This document shows positions 1 through 12,098 of a stretch of DNA of 64,000 nt, piece by piece. The notes below the pieces were generated by a model, which was not told the origin of the DNA, ran no database searches, and saw only the letters and a program-made list of their open reading frames with translations. The position numbers were made by a program, and so were the translations under genes. Positions within the stretch are counted from its first letter, which is position 1. Each line of letters begins with the position of its first letter. This DNA is from Liolophura sinensis (Eukaryota; Mollusca; Polyplacophora; Chitonida; Chitonidae), in the NCBI RefSeq assembly GCF_032854445.1, contig NC_088301.1:40533187-40597186 (forward strand). The letters run 5' to 3'.

Positions 1-3000
1 TTATGATGAGAGGAGACTACATCTGTACTTGGGATCATACACTGGAGATGCTTGATAACACATACAAAGAGAGTTATATCTGATTATGTGCTGCAACGAA
101 GCAAGACATAATCAGCCCTTGCTTCATGATTCTGTATTGTCCCATTCACACCTACTCAAGTAATCAAGATCTAAAGTTACCCAGTGTGGCTTGTTGAAAA
201 GGATGTGGATACTAGTTATGATTGGATGTTTACCAGTTGCGATAACATCAGATGTGTTGCACTCACTTGGCCACTTTATGATGTTGCAAAACTTTCATTA
301 CAATGTTTATACTCTGTTTTGTCAGCAGTTAAAGGGATGCCATGTATTTTAAAGGGGAAGCTAATCTAACACTGCATTAACATTTCAGCATGTTGAACAT
401 TGATAATACAAAAAAATGCAACAGGATGCAAAGCTATCCAGCTTTTCATTGCCTATACGGATAAAGGTATATAAGCCATTTAATAATTTAAATACACATA
501 TAGATTTAAAAATTTGATAAAGTATATTGAAATTGTGCGATGTAAAACTCTTATTTCTCTGTGTAGGCAGTTCTGAACTCTAAATCCTAAAGTCCCTAGG
601 GCAGTTGCCTTGCTTTAACTGTTGATTCTATAGGTGAAAGTTTGAATACTTTGTCCTGTCTTGATTAACGATGATATCCTATCCTCTTGAGCCCCGCGTG
701 ATCTAACGACCCTAGTCATTTAACAGTAGTGTTTATACCACCTATACAACCAGGTCTGGGCTAATAGATTACCTGGATTTTTCTCTGCAGACTTTGATGA
801 CAAGATGATACCACAGCTGTCCTCTCTATTTACAGGTGAGTGGTCCTGGGGTCACTACACATATTACACTCTCCTTGCCATAAAGAAAATGGCTATATCA
901 ATAAAACAGGGAATCGACCCGCTTTTCTCACCTTGGTGCTAGGGCTGGGGGAAAGCTTTAGCTGCAAGAACATCGATCCCATTACACCTTTCGTTAAAAG
1001 AAGATGTTATAGACCACAGCTTAACTGATGCTTTTGTGTACTTCATAATACAGTCGTATAGCAAAATGCTTTACCACAGCATTCAGTACCTACTGAACTA
1101 CAGATTAGGCAGTAATATTAAGAGGTAGAATTTGATGTTGATATATATGTATTTATGAGTATCTATTTTTTTTTGAACTGAGAAGAAATTCACATTTGTG
1201 TTACAGTATCAGACAAGAGTTACAGGGCCTTGTCTTACCTCTTATTTATTGTTTACTTGTTTATTTATTGTTTGAAGATAGTGTTTTGTTGTAGAAATGC
1301 TCAGGGTTGATAGTTATGCTTATGAAGAAATTGTGTGATTTATGGTCGTGGAGTTTGTTCAAAGCATGATTCATTTTTTTTCTTCAGATTTCCAAAAAAA
1401 AGGTAATTTTTGAGTATTTCCAGTTGTATTTTGTGGGTCAATTTTGCCTTCCATGAGTCTGGTGGTTCTACATTTAATGTATGAATATCCCAACGGGTCC
1501 TCTCTCATAAACAAGATTCTCTGTGAGTCATGACATCTTTATGCCCATGCCAGTGTGATACCATCAGATTCAATTCCCCCTTGGAGAAAGTGATAGCCCT
1601 CATGGTCTGTAAGGTGCTGGTACATCATGCTGCAGGAAGCAGTGCCTTCCTTATACCTCATGGCAGTTAAAAGTCTGTTCCGTTCCCACTCAAACTGCAG
1701 TCTTAACTTGTCTACAGTAGTGTTAAAAAATTCATCTGAAGATATTAACAAATTGAAATTTAGAAGAAAAATAATTTCATGAGCTGAATGTGTAAATCTT
1801 TGGCAAAATCATTAAAGGCATCTTTTTGTTATATTATATTTTATCTAAAATGACCAAGGTTAGAATCTACAATTTCCCAACCCATGGTCAGCTTTGAAAC
1901 AATCTTCAAATCTTATTTTGTTTTATTTTAATGTTTTCTTTTTATTAATGCACAAATCAAATGGATCAGGGAGACACAAGAGCTAAACCTTTGTATGAAA
2001 AACTACATATCATAATATTGTCCTTGGGGTGGGTATTTAATGTTTTATATAAAGCTCTCTAGTCTGTAAAGTACCTTGTGTCTGGATCACTCTGATCTAG
2101 AGGTAATCCTTCCTCCTGGATATACTTATAATCCAATTAATCCATGTTGAACTACCCACTCCTGTATGTATTAGAAGTCCCTTCCTCTGGGGCTGGCCTG
2201 AATTAAAGCAGTAGTATTAATTCCCTGCTGCTCTCAGAAAGACTGTTGGAGCAACCATGACAGTGTCCGGACATAAATGTACAAATCTATGCGTCCTCCC
2301 CTAAGCATACTGTGTGTTGGGGAAAAGCCTCGAGGTACTCAGTTATTAGCATTATCCTCAGCTTTATGTCATGCTGAACCGTAGTGATTGAATGTAGCCC
2401 CAAGACTACAGCATGTAAGATGGAAATTAAGTTGTTTTCATGTCCTAATTAGATGTAGGAAATGAAAGCCTGTAAGCTGTTTGTTTACTCGTGAAAAACA
2501 AGAGAAAGGGTTATACACGGTCCTTATTGATAAGGTTCAAGCCCCTTTGTAAGGAAATATAAATCCACTGTGTTTTAAATATCTAGGTTAAATGATACCT
2601 TACATATATTTTGAATAATGCTAACATCATATTTAATTACCTGTGCATTTATGGAGCTCCCAGGATGTAAATGAAACATCTTACTTCACTTAATACTACC
2701 ATAAAAGTAGTACCTGAAGCATAAATGTAAGGAGTGTGTACTAGTAAAACACTGATATTGCAGGAGAGGGCCACAGTCATCAATATATGGGTGTGAGGGC
2801 TCAAATTCTTTTAATTTTTTATCCATTCTGCGTGCCACCCTGGGCCTAATTTTTTATTTAAAGGAAAGGACACAACATGTTTTAGCTATACTTAACATTG
2901 CATGTATTTATTCAACAAAATGATTCAAAATCAGGTTTGACTAAGTTTTCTTTTGTTTAAGTTTTATTTCTTCGTGAAGAAAAAAAACCATATGTGTTTG

Positions 3001-5616
3001 TAAATAAGAAATTTATTTTTTGCTTTATTATCAGTTGCCCATTTAATATTTAGGCGCCCTTACCTGTTACAGGTGCAATGTGTCTATATCCCAGAGACTC
3101 ACAGATAGGGTTTCTCTGTGTATATTTATGAATAGGAATAACCAGGTGGTTGATGTTTTGCTTGTTGTTTTCAAACTTTGTGATTGTCTATAATTTGGCA
3201 GTATGATACAGACATCCTGATGTGTATAGGACTTTTCACAAATGTTATCATTTAATCCTTTATACTTGATTGTTGATGTGTTTAACAGGCCTTAAAGGTC
3301 AACCAGGCTAGAGGTGATCTCGTAAATTCCACTGATAACGATCATATCTATAAACACTGGTTGTAGGTGTTTAATGTACTGGGCACCCATGTAACCTTCT
3401 GCCAGGTCTTGATTTCCAACCCTCACTCTGTATAAGGCTTTATCAAACCCAGCCAAGATAAATGTTTGGACAACCAGTCTAAACTATGGCCTTTCAAGAC
3501 AAGCAAATTTTTAGTTCAAAATCAATTCCAAATGCCGCAGAGATCGATCTGTTTTGAGATTGTGACCGGAGCATAAAGAAAATGTTGATCATTTGAGTTG
3601 ACATCACTTTTTTTAAGCAGGCCAAAACTTTGTAACTGTCTTGGTGTTTTCTCTTTTTTTTAAACCAACATTTCGGGGAGAGGCTTTGCCCTGGCCGTGA
3701 ATTGAATAATGATTAATTTCCTTGTCATTTTTCAGGTTTTTTTCCTGGTTTCAAAAGTTTGGTGCAAAATACCTGCTTTCTGTTTCAGCCATATCGCAAT
3801 TCTGATTTTTTTTTTTCAGTCCTTAATCAATTCTTTATTAAAGGGTACAGTAGTTGCAAGAAAAAGACAAACAATGACTTATATTGGACAGAGCAGACTG
3901 TTTTATATGCTGTCTGTGGGTCAGATTTACATGTAAATATATTTAGCATTATGGTTAATTAAACTCCATCTTTATTTTAATTCATTCATTTAATTCAATA
4001 TTATCATCTTTTTACAGATGTATTTTAATTTCAAGATAAAAACTGACTGGAAATGTATCTGATACTCAATTAAGTTTCCATGTCTTTTTAAAGAGAAGTA
4101 TGGAGGAAACATAATACCTGAAAAGAATTTTGTTAGCAAGTTTCTGTTTACTTGTAGATTAGATTATGTAATTACAGAGCCAAGGGTAGCCGCTCAGAAA
4201 TTTCACACTTGAAGATGATCTCAAGCTTAAGAAATAAAGGTCATTTTGTTCAGGCAAGTGCATCCATTGTGGCACTGGCTCGGAATGTGACAGGATGATC
4301 TATGGGTCTACAAAACCAATCAATCTGTTTGTGCTGTCCTGCATTCTTCGCCATCATTCCTTGGCTGCTCAGCACCTCATTTCTGACTTTTATCCTTTTT
4401 AAGCATACATCCTCCCTATCACCTGTGTTTCTTTAGAACTGTCTTAAGGAACACACCTGGAAATTTGTATTTGCTTTTGAGGTTTGTCTGGCTTTTTCTT
4501 GTATTGGCTGCTTCCGTGGCTAGATTTAACAGCTGTAATAAATCGGATTGGCTGCAGCATTTCACCCATATTTTCAGAGCAAGAAAAAACATTGTAGAAA
4601 ACTCGGTTTGATTTTAAAAACCTCTAAACTATCTCTGTGGACAGTATTGACGTCTCTCAGACGATGTGCTTTGATGTCTTTGTTATCGATAGACACAAGG
4701 CAGAAAAGCAAGGATCCATGTTGTTTATGCTCTTGTATTAAGCCTGAGAGCTGAAACATGTATTCCTTCTCCTGTTAATAGAAATCTGTTGTGTTTTAAA
4801 CTGATAGTGCAAAGCGGTTTGTTTGATATCCTGATAGAAATGGGTTATATGTTTTGTTAGACTTACTTAAATCAACCTAAATAAGAGCAACCCAACCATA
4901 AGTGTCTTGCAAATCTTTCACTTACATGTAAAAAGCTCTAACCTTTAAAGAACTAACTTGTCCAAACATAGTCTGTTTATTTACAGGCATTTTTTGACTG
5001 GCTTTATAGGGATGTCTGCAAACATAGCCCATTATCTAATTTGATGGTAAACAAAGAAATTAGAGAAAAATGTTGTGGGATATGGTGAAACCATGATGCT
5101 CTAGATGACAGTGTGGTTGAGTGGATAGGTTTTCACCAAGAGCATAGTGGTGGGTTAATTTGGGATGATTGCTGTCCATCTTGTACCATCTGCGGCTTGA
5201 ATTTCAAGTGAAAAAAAAACGTGGAGATTCCTCCCTCTGCACCGAGGGGTTGTCAGTGCAGTTTTAAAATAGTCAGGTAAATATTTGTCCATTGTTTGTT
5301 AGATGTGCTAGAAGTAAGGATTTAGCAGGAACTCTGAGTAAAGCTTTGACTTGATAAAGGCTGAAGATAGTTAGCTGGCCGCAAGTGAGTACACAAAGTA
5401 AATTCCATTCCATTCGCTTTAACCACTTAATGAGACATGGAAAAAATTTTAATTATCTTGTTGCCCTTGTAGAGCATTTTCACAAGCATCCATATTGTAG
5501 CATTTGTTGTTATGATATGTCAATTTTGAATACAGTTGGATAATATGTTTTTATTAAGACCTGAAAATCAGTTCTCATACTAAGGATATTCAGAGAATTG
5601 AATTTCATTGCTAATT
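1..5616. other. Non-coding stretch, no gene seen
   Basis: Only short random reading frames (up to about 75 codons) without family resemblance. Apart from the 45-nt splice-bounded candidate at 791 I see AT-rich DNA with scattered T runs. It may be intergenic or intronic. Confidence 0.7.
791..835 (+). other. Candidate 45-nt microexon
   Basis: TTTTTCTCTGCAG at 778-790 is a strong acceptor and TTACAG|GTGAGT a strong donor, leaving 45 nt (a multiple of three). One frame is open and would read FDDKMIPQLSSLFT in phase 2-to-1. It could be a cassette exon of a gene reaching in from the left, or a 5' UTR exon. No partner exon is visible nearby. Confidence 0.25.
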
Positions 5617-5778
5617 ATAGAGTATTGTGGTAACTCCAGCGAAAGGTACAAGCGATGCATGATTCAATATTTCAGTTTTATTTAAACCATTTTCAGTGGT
5701 TTAATGGTTTAAATAAAACTGAAATATTTAATCATGCATCACCTTGTATCTTTTGTTGGAGTTACCACAATACTCTAT
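5617..5778. mobile_element. Foldback (MITE-like) inverted-repeat element
   Basis: A left arm at 5617-5691 and a right arm at 5703-5778 are reverse complements, with only about six differences over 75 nt, around an 11-nt loop. The outer ends read TAGAGTATTGTGG and its complement, so the structure is flanked by TA, the target preferred by Tc1/mariner-type transposases. It has no coding capacity, so if mobile it would be non-autonomous. An alternative is an inverted duplication made during replication. Transcribed, it would form a long near-perfect hairpin. Confidence 0.6.
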
Positions 5779-6954
5779 TTTATGAAGGATAACAGTGAAA
5801 ATGGAAATATTGCTAATTGTCTTAACCAGAAAAGTTTTAAATGAATGGGATGTTTGTAATCTTAGAAGTTGAATCTTGTGGTGGGAGATGTGTGTACATG
5901 ATTATAGCCTTGGCTTACTGTACATGTATTGAGTGGATTTGTTTGTGGAAGAAGGTGACCATGGGAAAGCAAAGGGCATCAGGTTTGGCCACAAGTTATG
6001 TAATGGTAATAGGAGGAAAATAACTCCCTGTTGACTGCCACCACACTGGCTCTAGTGCTGGGAATGATGATGTATTAACCCTGGGCTGGTGAGCCTTGCA
6101 CACATTAGTCCTGAATCCCCTAGTAATGAGGCTATTAAAAGCTGATCATCTAGGCCCAAGAGATCTCTCCATGTCCAACAGGGGATGAACATAGAGTAGC
6201 AACAGGCCTACACTACAGACCTTCAAAGTCTGCTTTTCTCTTTGATCTCTTTTTCCCATTGTTCTAATCCAGGAATCATTCTCACCAGGGTTGCTAAAAC
6301 CATTGAGTTGTGTTTCCCCTAGGTGTCTGTCCATTCTGAATGAACACTTTGTTTTAAGGGGGATTTCCTGACCAGGATAGACTTATTTCTGAGCCCAGTG
6401 CTGATTGGAATTCAATTTGACCCCTTGCTGATCTGGAGCATCCCAGGTGTCCCTAATGATCTTGAACTGTTGTCCCAAAGTACAAAACAGTTTTGGTGCA
6501 CACTAATTGATGCACTGACATAACATCACTTGGATTATTCCTTGTTGTGTGCTCTGAATATGAGCCAATTTATCTTCCAAGATTTCATTCAGGTATTGTG
6601 ACACAGATGGGCCCATCTGACATTGCATACATCAACACTAATGTCTGTTAGAGTACAGTGTATATTGGACAAGTGTGGTGGCTGGCAGCTGCCTGATACA
6701 GGATGGACTGGGTCAGATTACATCTGTATTAATCAGGGCTGTTCTGTCACTTCTGACAGGGTCAAACTGCCCTAGTTTTCAGTATAATAAGAGAGCTCTA
6801 TAACTCTGGTGATATTCCCATATACACTTAGTACAATTTTCTTACAAAAAGTTATAACATAACAAAGCTACTGTCCATTGCTAGTGCATATATATAATTG
6901 TTTGTTTTCATTGTTACACTGCGTTAAAGTTACCAAGGAATGACAGAAAGAAAG

Positions 6955-6999
6955 GCCATAAACCAGATGGTTTTCGCCATAAACCAGATGGTTGTCGCC
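6955..6999. repeat. 21-bp tandem duplication
   Basis: GCCATAAACCAGATGGTTTTC at 6955-6975 (21 nt) is repeated at 6976-6996 with one change, followed by a further GCC. It is a simple local duplication. Confidence 0.85.
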
Positions 7000-7145
7000 A
7001 GTTTCATTTTGATCATTATAAGTTTTCCTAAGGGATATAAAGTTTATCTATTACTATAGAAATGGAGAGCAACATTACAGAAACAGATGATCTGAGTCTT
7101 TGAATTTTGTTGTTCCTGACTTTATGGTGGTATATGCTGGTTGGT

Positions 7146-7182
7146 GGGTTGGGGTTGGGGAGAAGGAGTGGGGAGGAGGGGC
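7146..7182 (+). repeat. G-rich tract with G-quadruplex pattern
   Basis: GGGTTGGGGTTGGGG followed by two further G4 runs within 37 nt fits the four-run G-quadruplex pattern with short loops on the plus strand. No gene start lies close to it. Confidence 0.6.
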
Positions 7183-10100
7183 TCATTTGACTAGGCCCAT
7201 TAGGCTTAGCACCATTCCCATCTGATTCTTTCTTTGGCTCAGTAGTTTTGATTCAAGGCAGTGGTGCATAAAATTAAATGAAGGAACATGTGTTTAACTG
7301 TCTTAATGTTTGAAGTTGGAGAAGAAATTAGTTACAGATTTTAGGAAGTTTATCAATGGAATTTGGGTCTGGGCTGCAGATGCCTACAGGAGTACAGGTC
7401 TAATTACCATTGATTGACTGTCCCAGGGGAGTGGGACTGGAAGATAAGGGAGAAGGTCCTGATAATAATCTAATTACATCTCTCTACCCAGGGTTAAATA
7501 AGACTGATTTTTTAAAATCCTGCCAGAACTTTGTACCAATGAGCATCCCTGTTGGGAGAAGCAGAAAGTGACTGCTGTGCTCTTGATAGCTGTTTTCATT
7601 CCTAGATTTGTGGATTAATTCCTATCTGCTGGTAGGATTGGTACATGTGTAGTGTCATAATTTTTCAGAATCAAAATTCTCCCTTTTTGTGGGTTGATTC
7701 AATGCACAACTCTTCAGTGATGGCTTGTGAGTATATGCTGGTACTATTTCAAATATTAACAGAGAATTAGCTTTTTCTACAGCACAAAGCAGGCGGCCAA
7801 AAAGGAGGAAATTACTCTTGAGTGCTGAGTAAAAGCGACGGAAATCCAATTTGTGTAATGATTATAGAGCCGTTGGTTCTCATATTTTCGAGTACGTGTG
7901 TTGGAAGCCTGACCTGGATTGTAAGCCAGGAACTTGGTTCCCAGCTTCCAAAAACTCCCCATTTTATATTTACTTCATCCACATGGATGCAGGGCTTTTA
8001 TCTGTAGGCCTGAAGGCTTCCAGTGTAATCTAAATTTGAAGTGCCTGGAGACTCCTGTCAGGACTTTTCACTTTGCCCTTAGCAGGCTGTGCTGGGTCAG
8101 GTAGTGTTTTGCCCTCGAAGAAGCAACCAGTATAACAGAGTAGAACAGGTAGCTAGTTAACTGGTGCTCGGCTTCTTCGGTAATTTAATGATTCAGTATT
8201 GTAGCCATCAATTGTAAATTCAAAAAAATGCTACATGTGTCGTTCAGAATGTACTATTTTTCTTGAAAAATTGTTCACATAGAAAAAGTGTCATGAGTGT
8301 TGTGGAAACAAAGGGATGATATCCTGCTAGAAAAATGTAAGTTTAACTGCCAAAGGTATGATTTATTTCCCTCTATATATACTTTTTTTTCGGTAATATT
8401 TTAAACAGATAAAGAAAACCTCTCTTTTCAGTTGACTTTGGCATCACTGACATGATAATTTCAGAAAAGATGCTCTGGCACCAGACAGTCTGTGTCCATT
8501 TTTTCGTGTAAAGGTTTACAGATTTGAGGAATTGTAAGGTTTCATCCACCAGTAAACTTCCATCTTTGTGTCAATGTACCTGAATTAGGGAAACGGTAAG
8601 CATGAAGCTCTATAAATAATGGAAAAGATATGAATAAATGATCACAAGTGCTGAATCTGTGTTAGTTGCTTAGTGCAAGATCCTCTTACAGTTTATCTTG
8701 AGCCTTTGTTTTGCGGTGTTGCTTTATGTAACAGAATTTAACAAATACTAGATGGGATGAAAGTGGTAGTGTAGCTAATGTGGTATTGCCAAGCATGTAA
8801 TGGTAGATTGACATTAAATATCTCAGGAGAGTGAATGTATCAAGAGAAGACAACACAGGATATAGGCTTTATATAGCACTGCTTTTAGTGCCTCTTGCAG
8901 ATTACTCCCTGAGTAGGGTATTTGCTGGAAAGCTCTATGGAGGACTTCATGTGTCTTTGATGTACATGGCACAAAGGTGTTTGTCATTGTCATCCCTGAA
9001 ACCAGCTCGTTAAAATTACAAGTACAGGTTTTCCCCTCCGACATCAGATCTGCGTACAGTTGTCGCCTATGTCTGAATCTTTGGGTAAATTTGTCAGAAT
9101 TCTCCTTGATTCTGCGGGAGTGAAATCCTCTTTTGCCACTGAAACTAAACATTAGCCGCTGAACACACATATCCAAGTCCAGCAGGGACCCAGAAGCCTT
9201 AAGCACCAGCCAGAATTTCTAGTTCTGCACCCCAGACACCTTGTATAACTAAAGACAAGCAGTCGTGAGATGTATTAATCCAGCCAAATTTTATTCAAAT
9301 TAGCATAGGCAGGGGAAGGTCATAAGAGAGGCCATTGGAAATGATGTCTACTGGATCAGTTAAACATGAAAGATATTGGGCTGTTCCAGAAGATGACAGA
9401 GTGTATCAGTCGGAGAGATGATCTTTTGTTGATATATGGAAGAGGCATGACTGTCATCCCTCTCACCCTGTTCTTTGCCTCACTATACCTTTCGTTGAAA
9501 ATTCATCATCATCCGGCCTGGGGCCTGCCTACCTGAACTTCCTTCTCCCCAGATGACACCGGCAAAAAATGCAAATGTTTATTTAGTCGAGAGGAAGGAT
9601 CTTCTAAAATAAATCATGTTGCTTCTCTTGGAAATTAGCTGTGTTTACTGAGGTCTTTGAGTTGGCAAGATTTTCTCTTTGTTAATGCATGCATACATTT
9701 ATGTCAATTGTTTTAGCATTATAAATTAAGTATTTATGTATTGTATGTCTTTTATGGTTGAGGATTGGTATAAGGATGTCTGTCACAGTGTCTAGATTTT
9801 AGGTATGTTAATTTATGCATAAAATACATGTATCACATGTACTTTAATGGTTTTGGACATCATTGAGTATACTGTAAGAAGCTTAAAACAGACTCTGAGG
9901 CTGTGAAATAATGTGATTACATGAGAATTCTTATTTAAGTAGTCAGCTGATACATTTGTGGTGTAAAGGCTTTTTTTTTTCATTCTGTTAATCTTTGGTT
10001 AAAACTGTCAGCTTTATCCTAGTTGTGTGAAGAATGTGGTTTAACCAGAAACCTCAGGTGATTGTGGTACGTTTGTTTGTCTTTGACTTTAAAAAGATTA

Positions 10101-10748
10101 ATCATTTTCACAGGTGGTTTGTTTGAAATGTTTGTGTGCCCTTCCATTACATCAGTAATATCAGTGAAAGATTGTATTGTAAAGGTTGCAAATTCAGACA
10201 GATAAACTAAGGTCATCATTTTTGCGGAACTGGTTTCGCCAGCCAACATCTGTCTCCAGAATATTCCTGTAATTGATTATTGGTTGAGATCTGTCCTGTT
10301 GGTGGGTGGTCGGCCCCATGCTGTGGTCAGTATTAGATCCATAAATTGATTTCCTTGTGACAAACATTTATGTGAGCTGGTGTCCAGCATAGGCCAATCA
10401 ATGAAACCTGTCTGCATGCTTAGTTGACTGGTCACTTGGCTCTTAACAGGGAAGTGTCAGTCTTCAACCCTGACCGATCCATTGGATTAGGGCTGTCAGA
10501 TTCACCACAGATGTGTGCTGTGAAGATAGTCTCTGGTCCCCTTCATCCAGGTCTCTCCTGCCTGCCCCAGTTTGATCACCTCCCATGATAGCTCACCCGT
10601 AACTGTTAACATGTGGCCTGTGATAGAATTAGTCTGGCTAATCAGACCATCAGAGTATCAGTGCCATTGTATTAATAAATGTGTTACCCCAGGAGTCAGT
10701 AGATGGTACCTGATATCAAAGATCTTTAATGTGTCCCGGGAAGGCGGT

Positions 10749-10767
10749 GGGGGGGGGGGGGGGGGGG
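10749..10767 (+). repeat. Poly-G run of 19
   Basis: Nineteen consecutive G residues. The run can form a G-quadruplex and is a likely site of length error in assembly or between individuals. Confidence 0.95.
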
Positions 10768-12060
10768 TGTATATTCAGGCCCTACTGTGATATGCTTTTA
10801 AATTATGAATGAGAATCGACATTTCTGACATTTTGATGCATGTATTTTTACATGTATATGGGAGAATGACTGAAATGGCTGAAGCTAGTGAAGTGCACAA
10901 TTAACGTTACTATGGTAACATCATATTTAAACGGTTTAATAACATGTTTCGTCTCCAGTCACAGTTTTACTCTAAGGATGGTACATGTATTCTGATTTCC
11001 TAAGCTTTATTTTAAAATATCAAACTATTATACATACACTAATTTCTCAACCTTTTTACATATGCAAGAGCAACTTTCAGTGCAATTTCTGCAAATTTTA
11101 AAGCTGATTTTGGAGTTAAACTGCATTGGTTGGAATGGCCAATTTCATGTCTTCGCAGAAACTTAAATTTATCATTCTACATATAATATCTTCAGTACAT
11201 GCTTGAATAAACACAATTCTGACATGCGAAAAGGTTTAAGATTTACAGGTAAGGAGATTCTAGTGAATTACACTGGAAACAAATAATTAAATCCATCTTG
11301 AGTAATACACTTCACCGTCTTTTCAAGGTAAATAGCATGCCTGATGTAACCTTTTAGAATCCATTAAATGACTAACAGTTTTGTCTGTTTCATCAGATCA
11401 CAGTGTTACCTAACAGCAACCTGTTTGGGTCTGCAGGAGGTTATTGAAAGTGTGATGCAGTACCTGGCATATTTTGTTAAGGCATAAATGCCATAGTCTG
11501 AGCTGCTCTTTATTCTATTGTGCAGGGCACTCAACTGAATTGGTCTCCACTTAAGCAATGGTGGGTAGGTTGTGTTGGTGGGATTTAGGTAGCTGTTGTT
11601 GTGGTGGTGGCAGAAGCCTGACTGTCCGAGGACTAGTCATCTGAACACTCTTACCTGGATAGGAACTACACTCCAAATCCATTACCATTCAGCCATGGTT
11701 AACTCATAGTTGAAAGACTATTGATTCCAGCCAGGAACGGAAACTCCAGAGAAAGGTGGTATAGGGGGGAAATTGTAGCGCTACAATGAAGACAAATTTG
11801 GCAAGTTAGAATCTAATTATGGCCTCCATTGACCTTTTTCTGGCAGGGAGATGGGATATTTGGAGTCAGCTACTTTGGTGGGATGTGTTAGTTAGCTGGG
11901 CCCAGATAGGAGTTGATAATGCTGGTAAACTCCAGACGTTTCTGAAAGGCGAGCGATCCTGGGCCGAACGAAGTCAGAACGACCACAGTAATGAAGAAGG
12001 TGGTCATGAGATCAATAGGCTGCGTCCATCAGCCGTTAATGTAATAGACTTGTCATTGGT

Positions 12061-12097
<37 letters not shown>

Positions 12098-12098
12098 C
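12061..12098. repeat. CT microsatellite
   Basis: CTCCCTCTCC leads into an uninterrupted (CT)n run of about 14 units ending at 12098. It has expected length polymorphism and no other function visible. Confidence 0.95.

Noticed and set aside
8823-9206. 127-codon minus-strand frame
   Set aside because: No recognised motif, no splice context, and a length reachable by chance in 64 kb.
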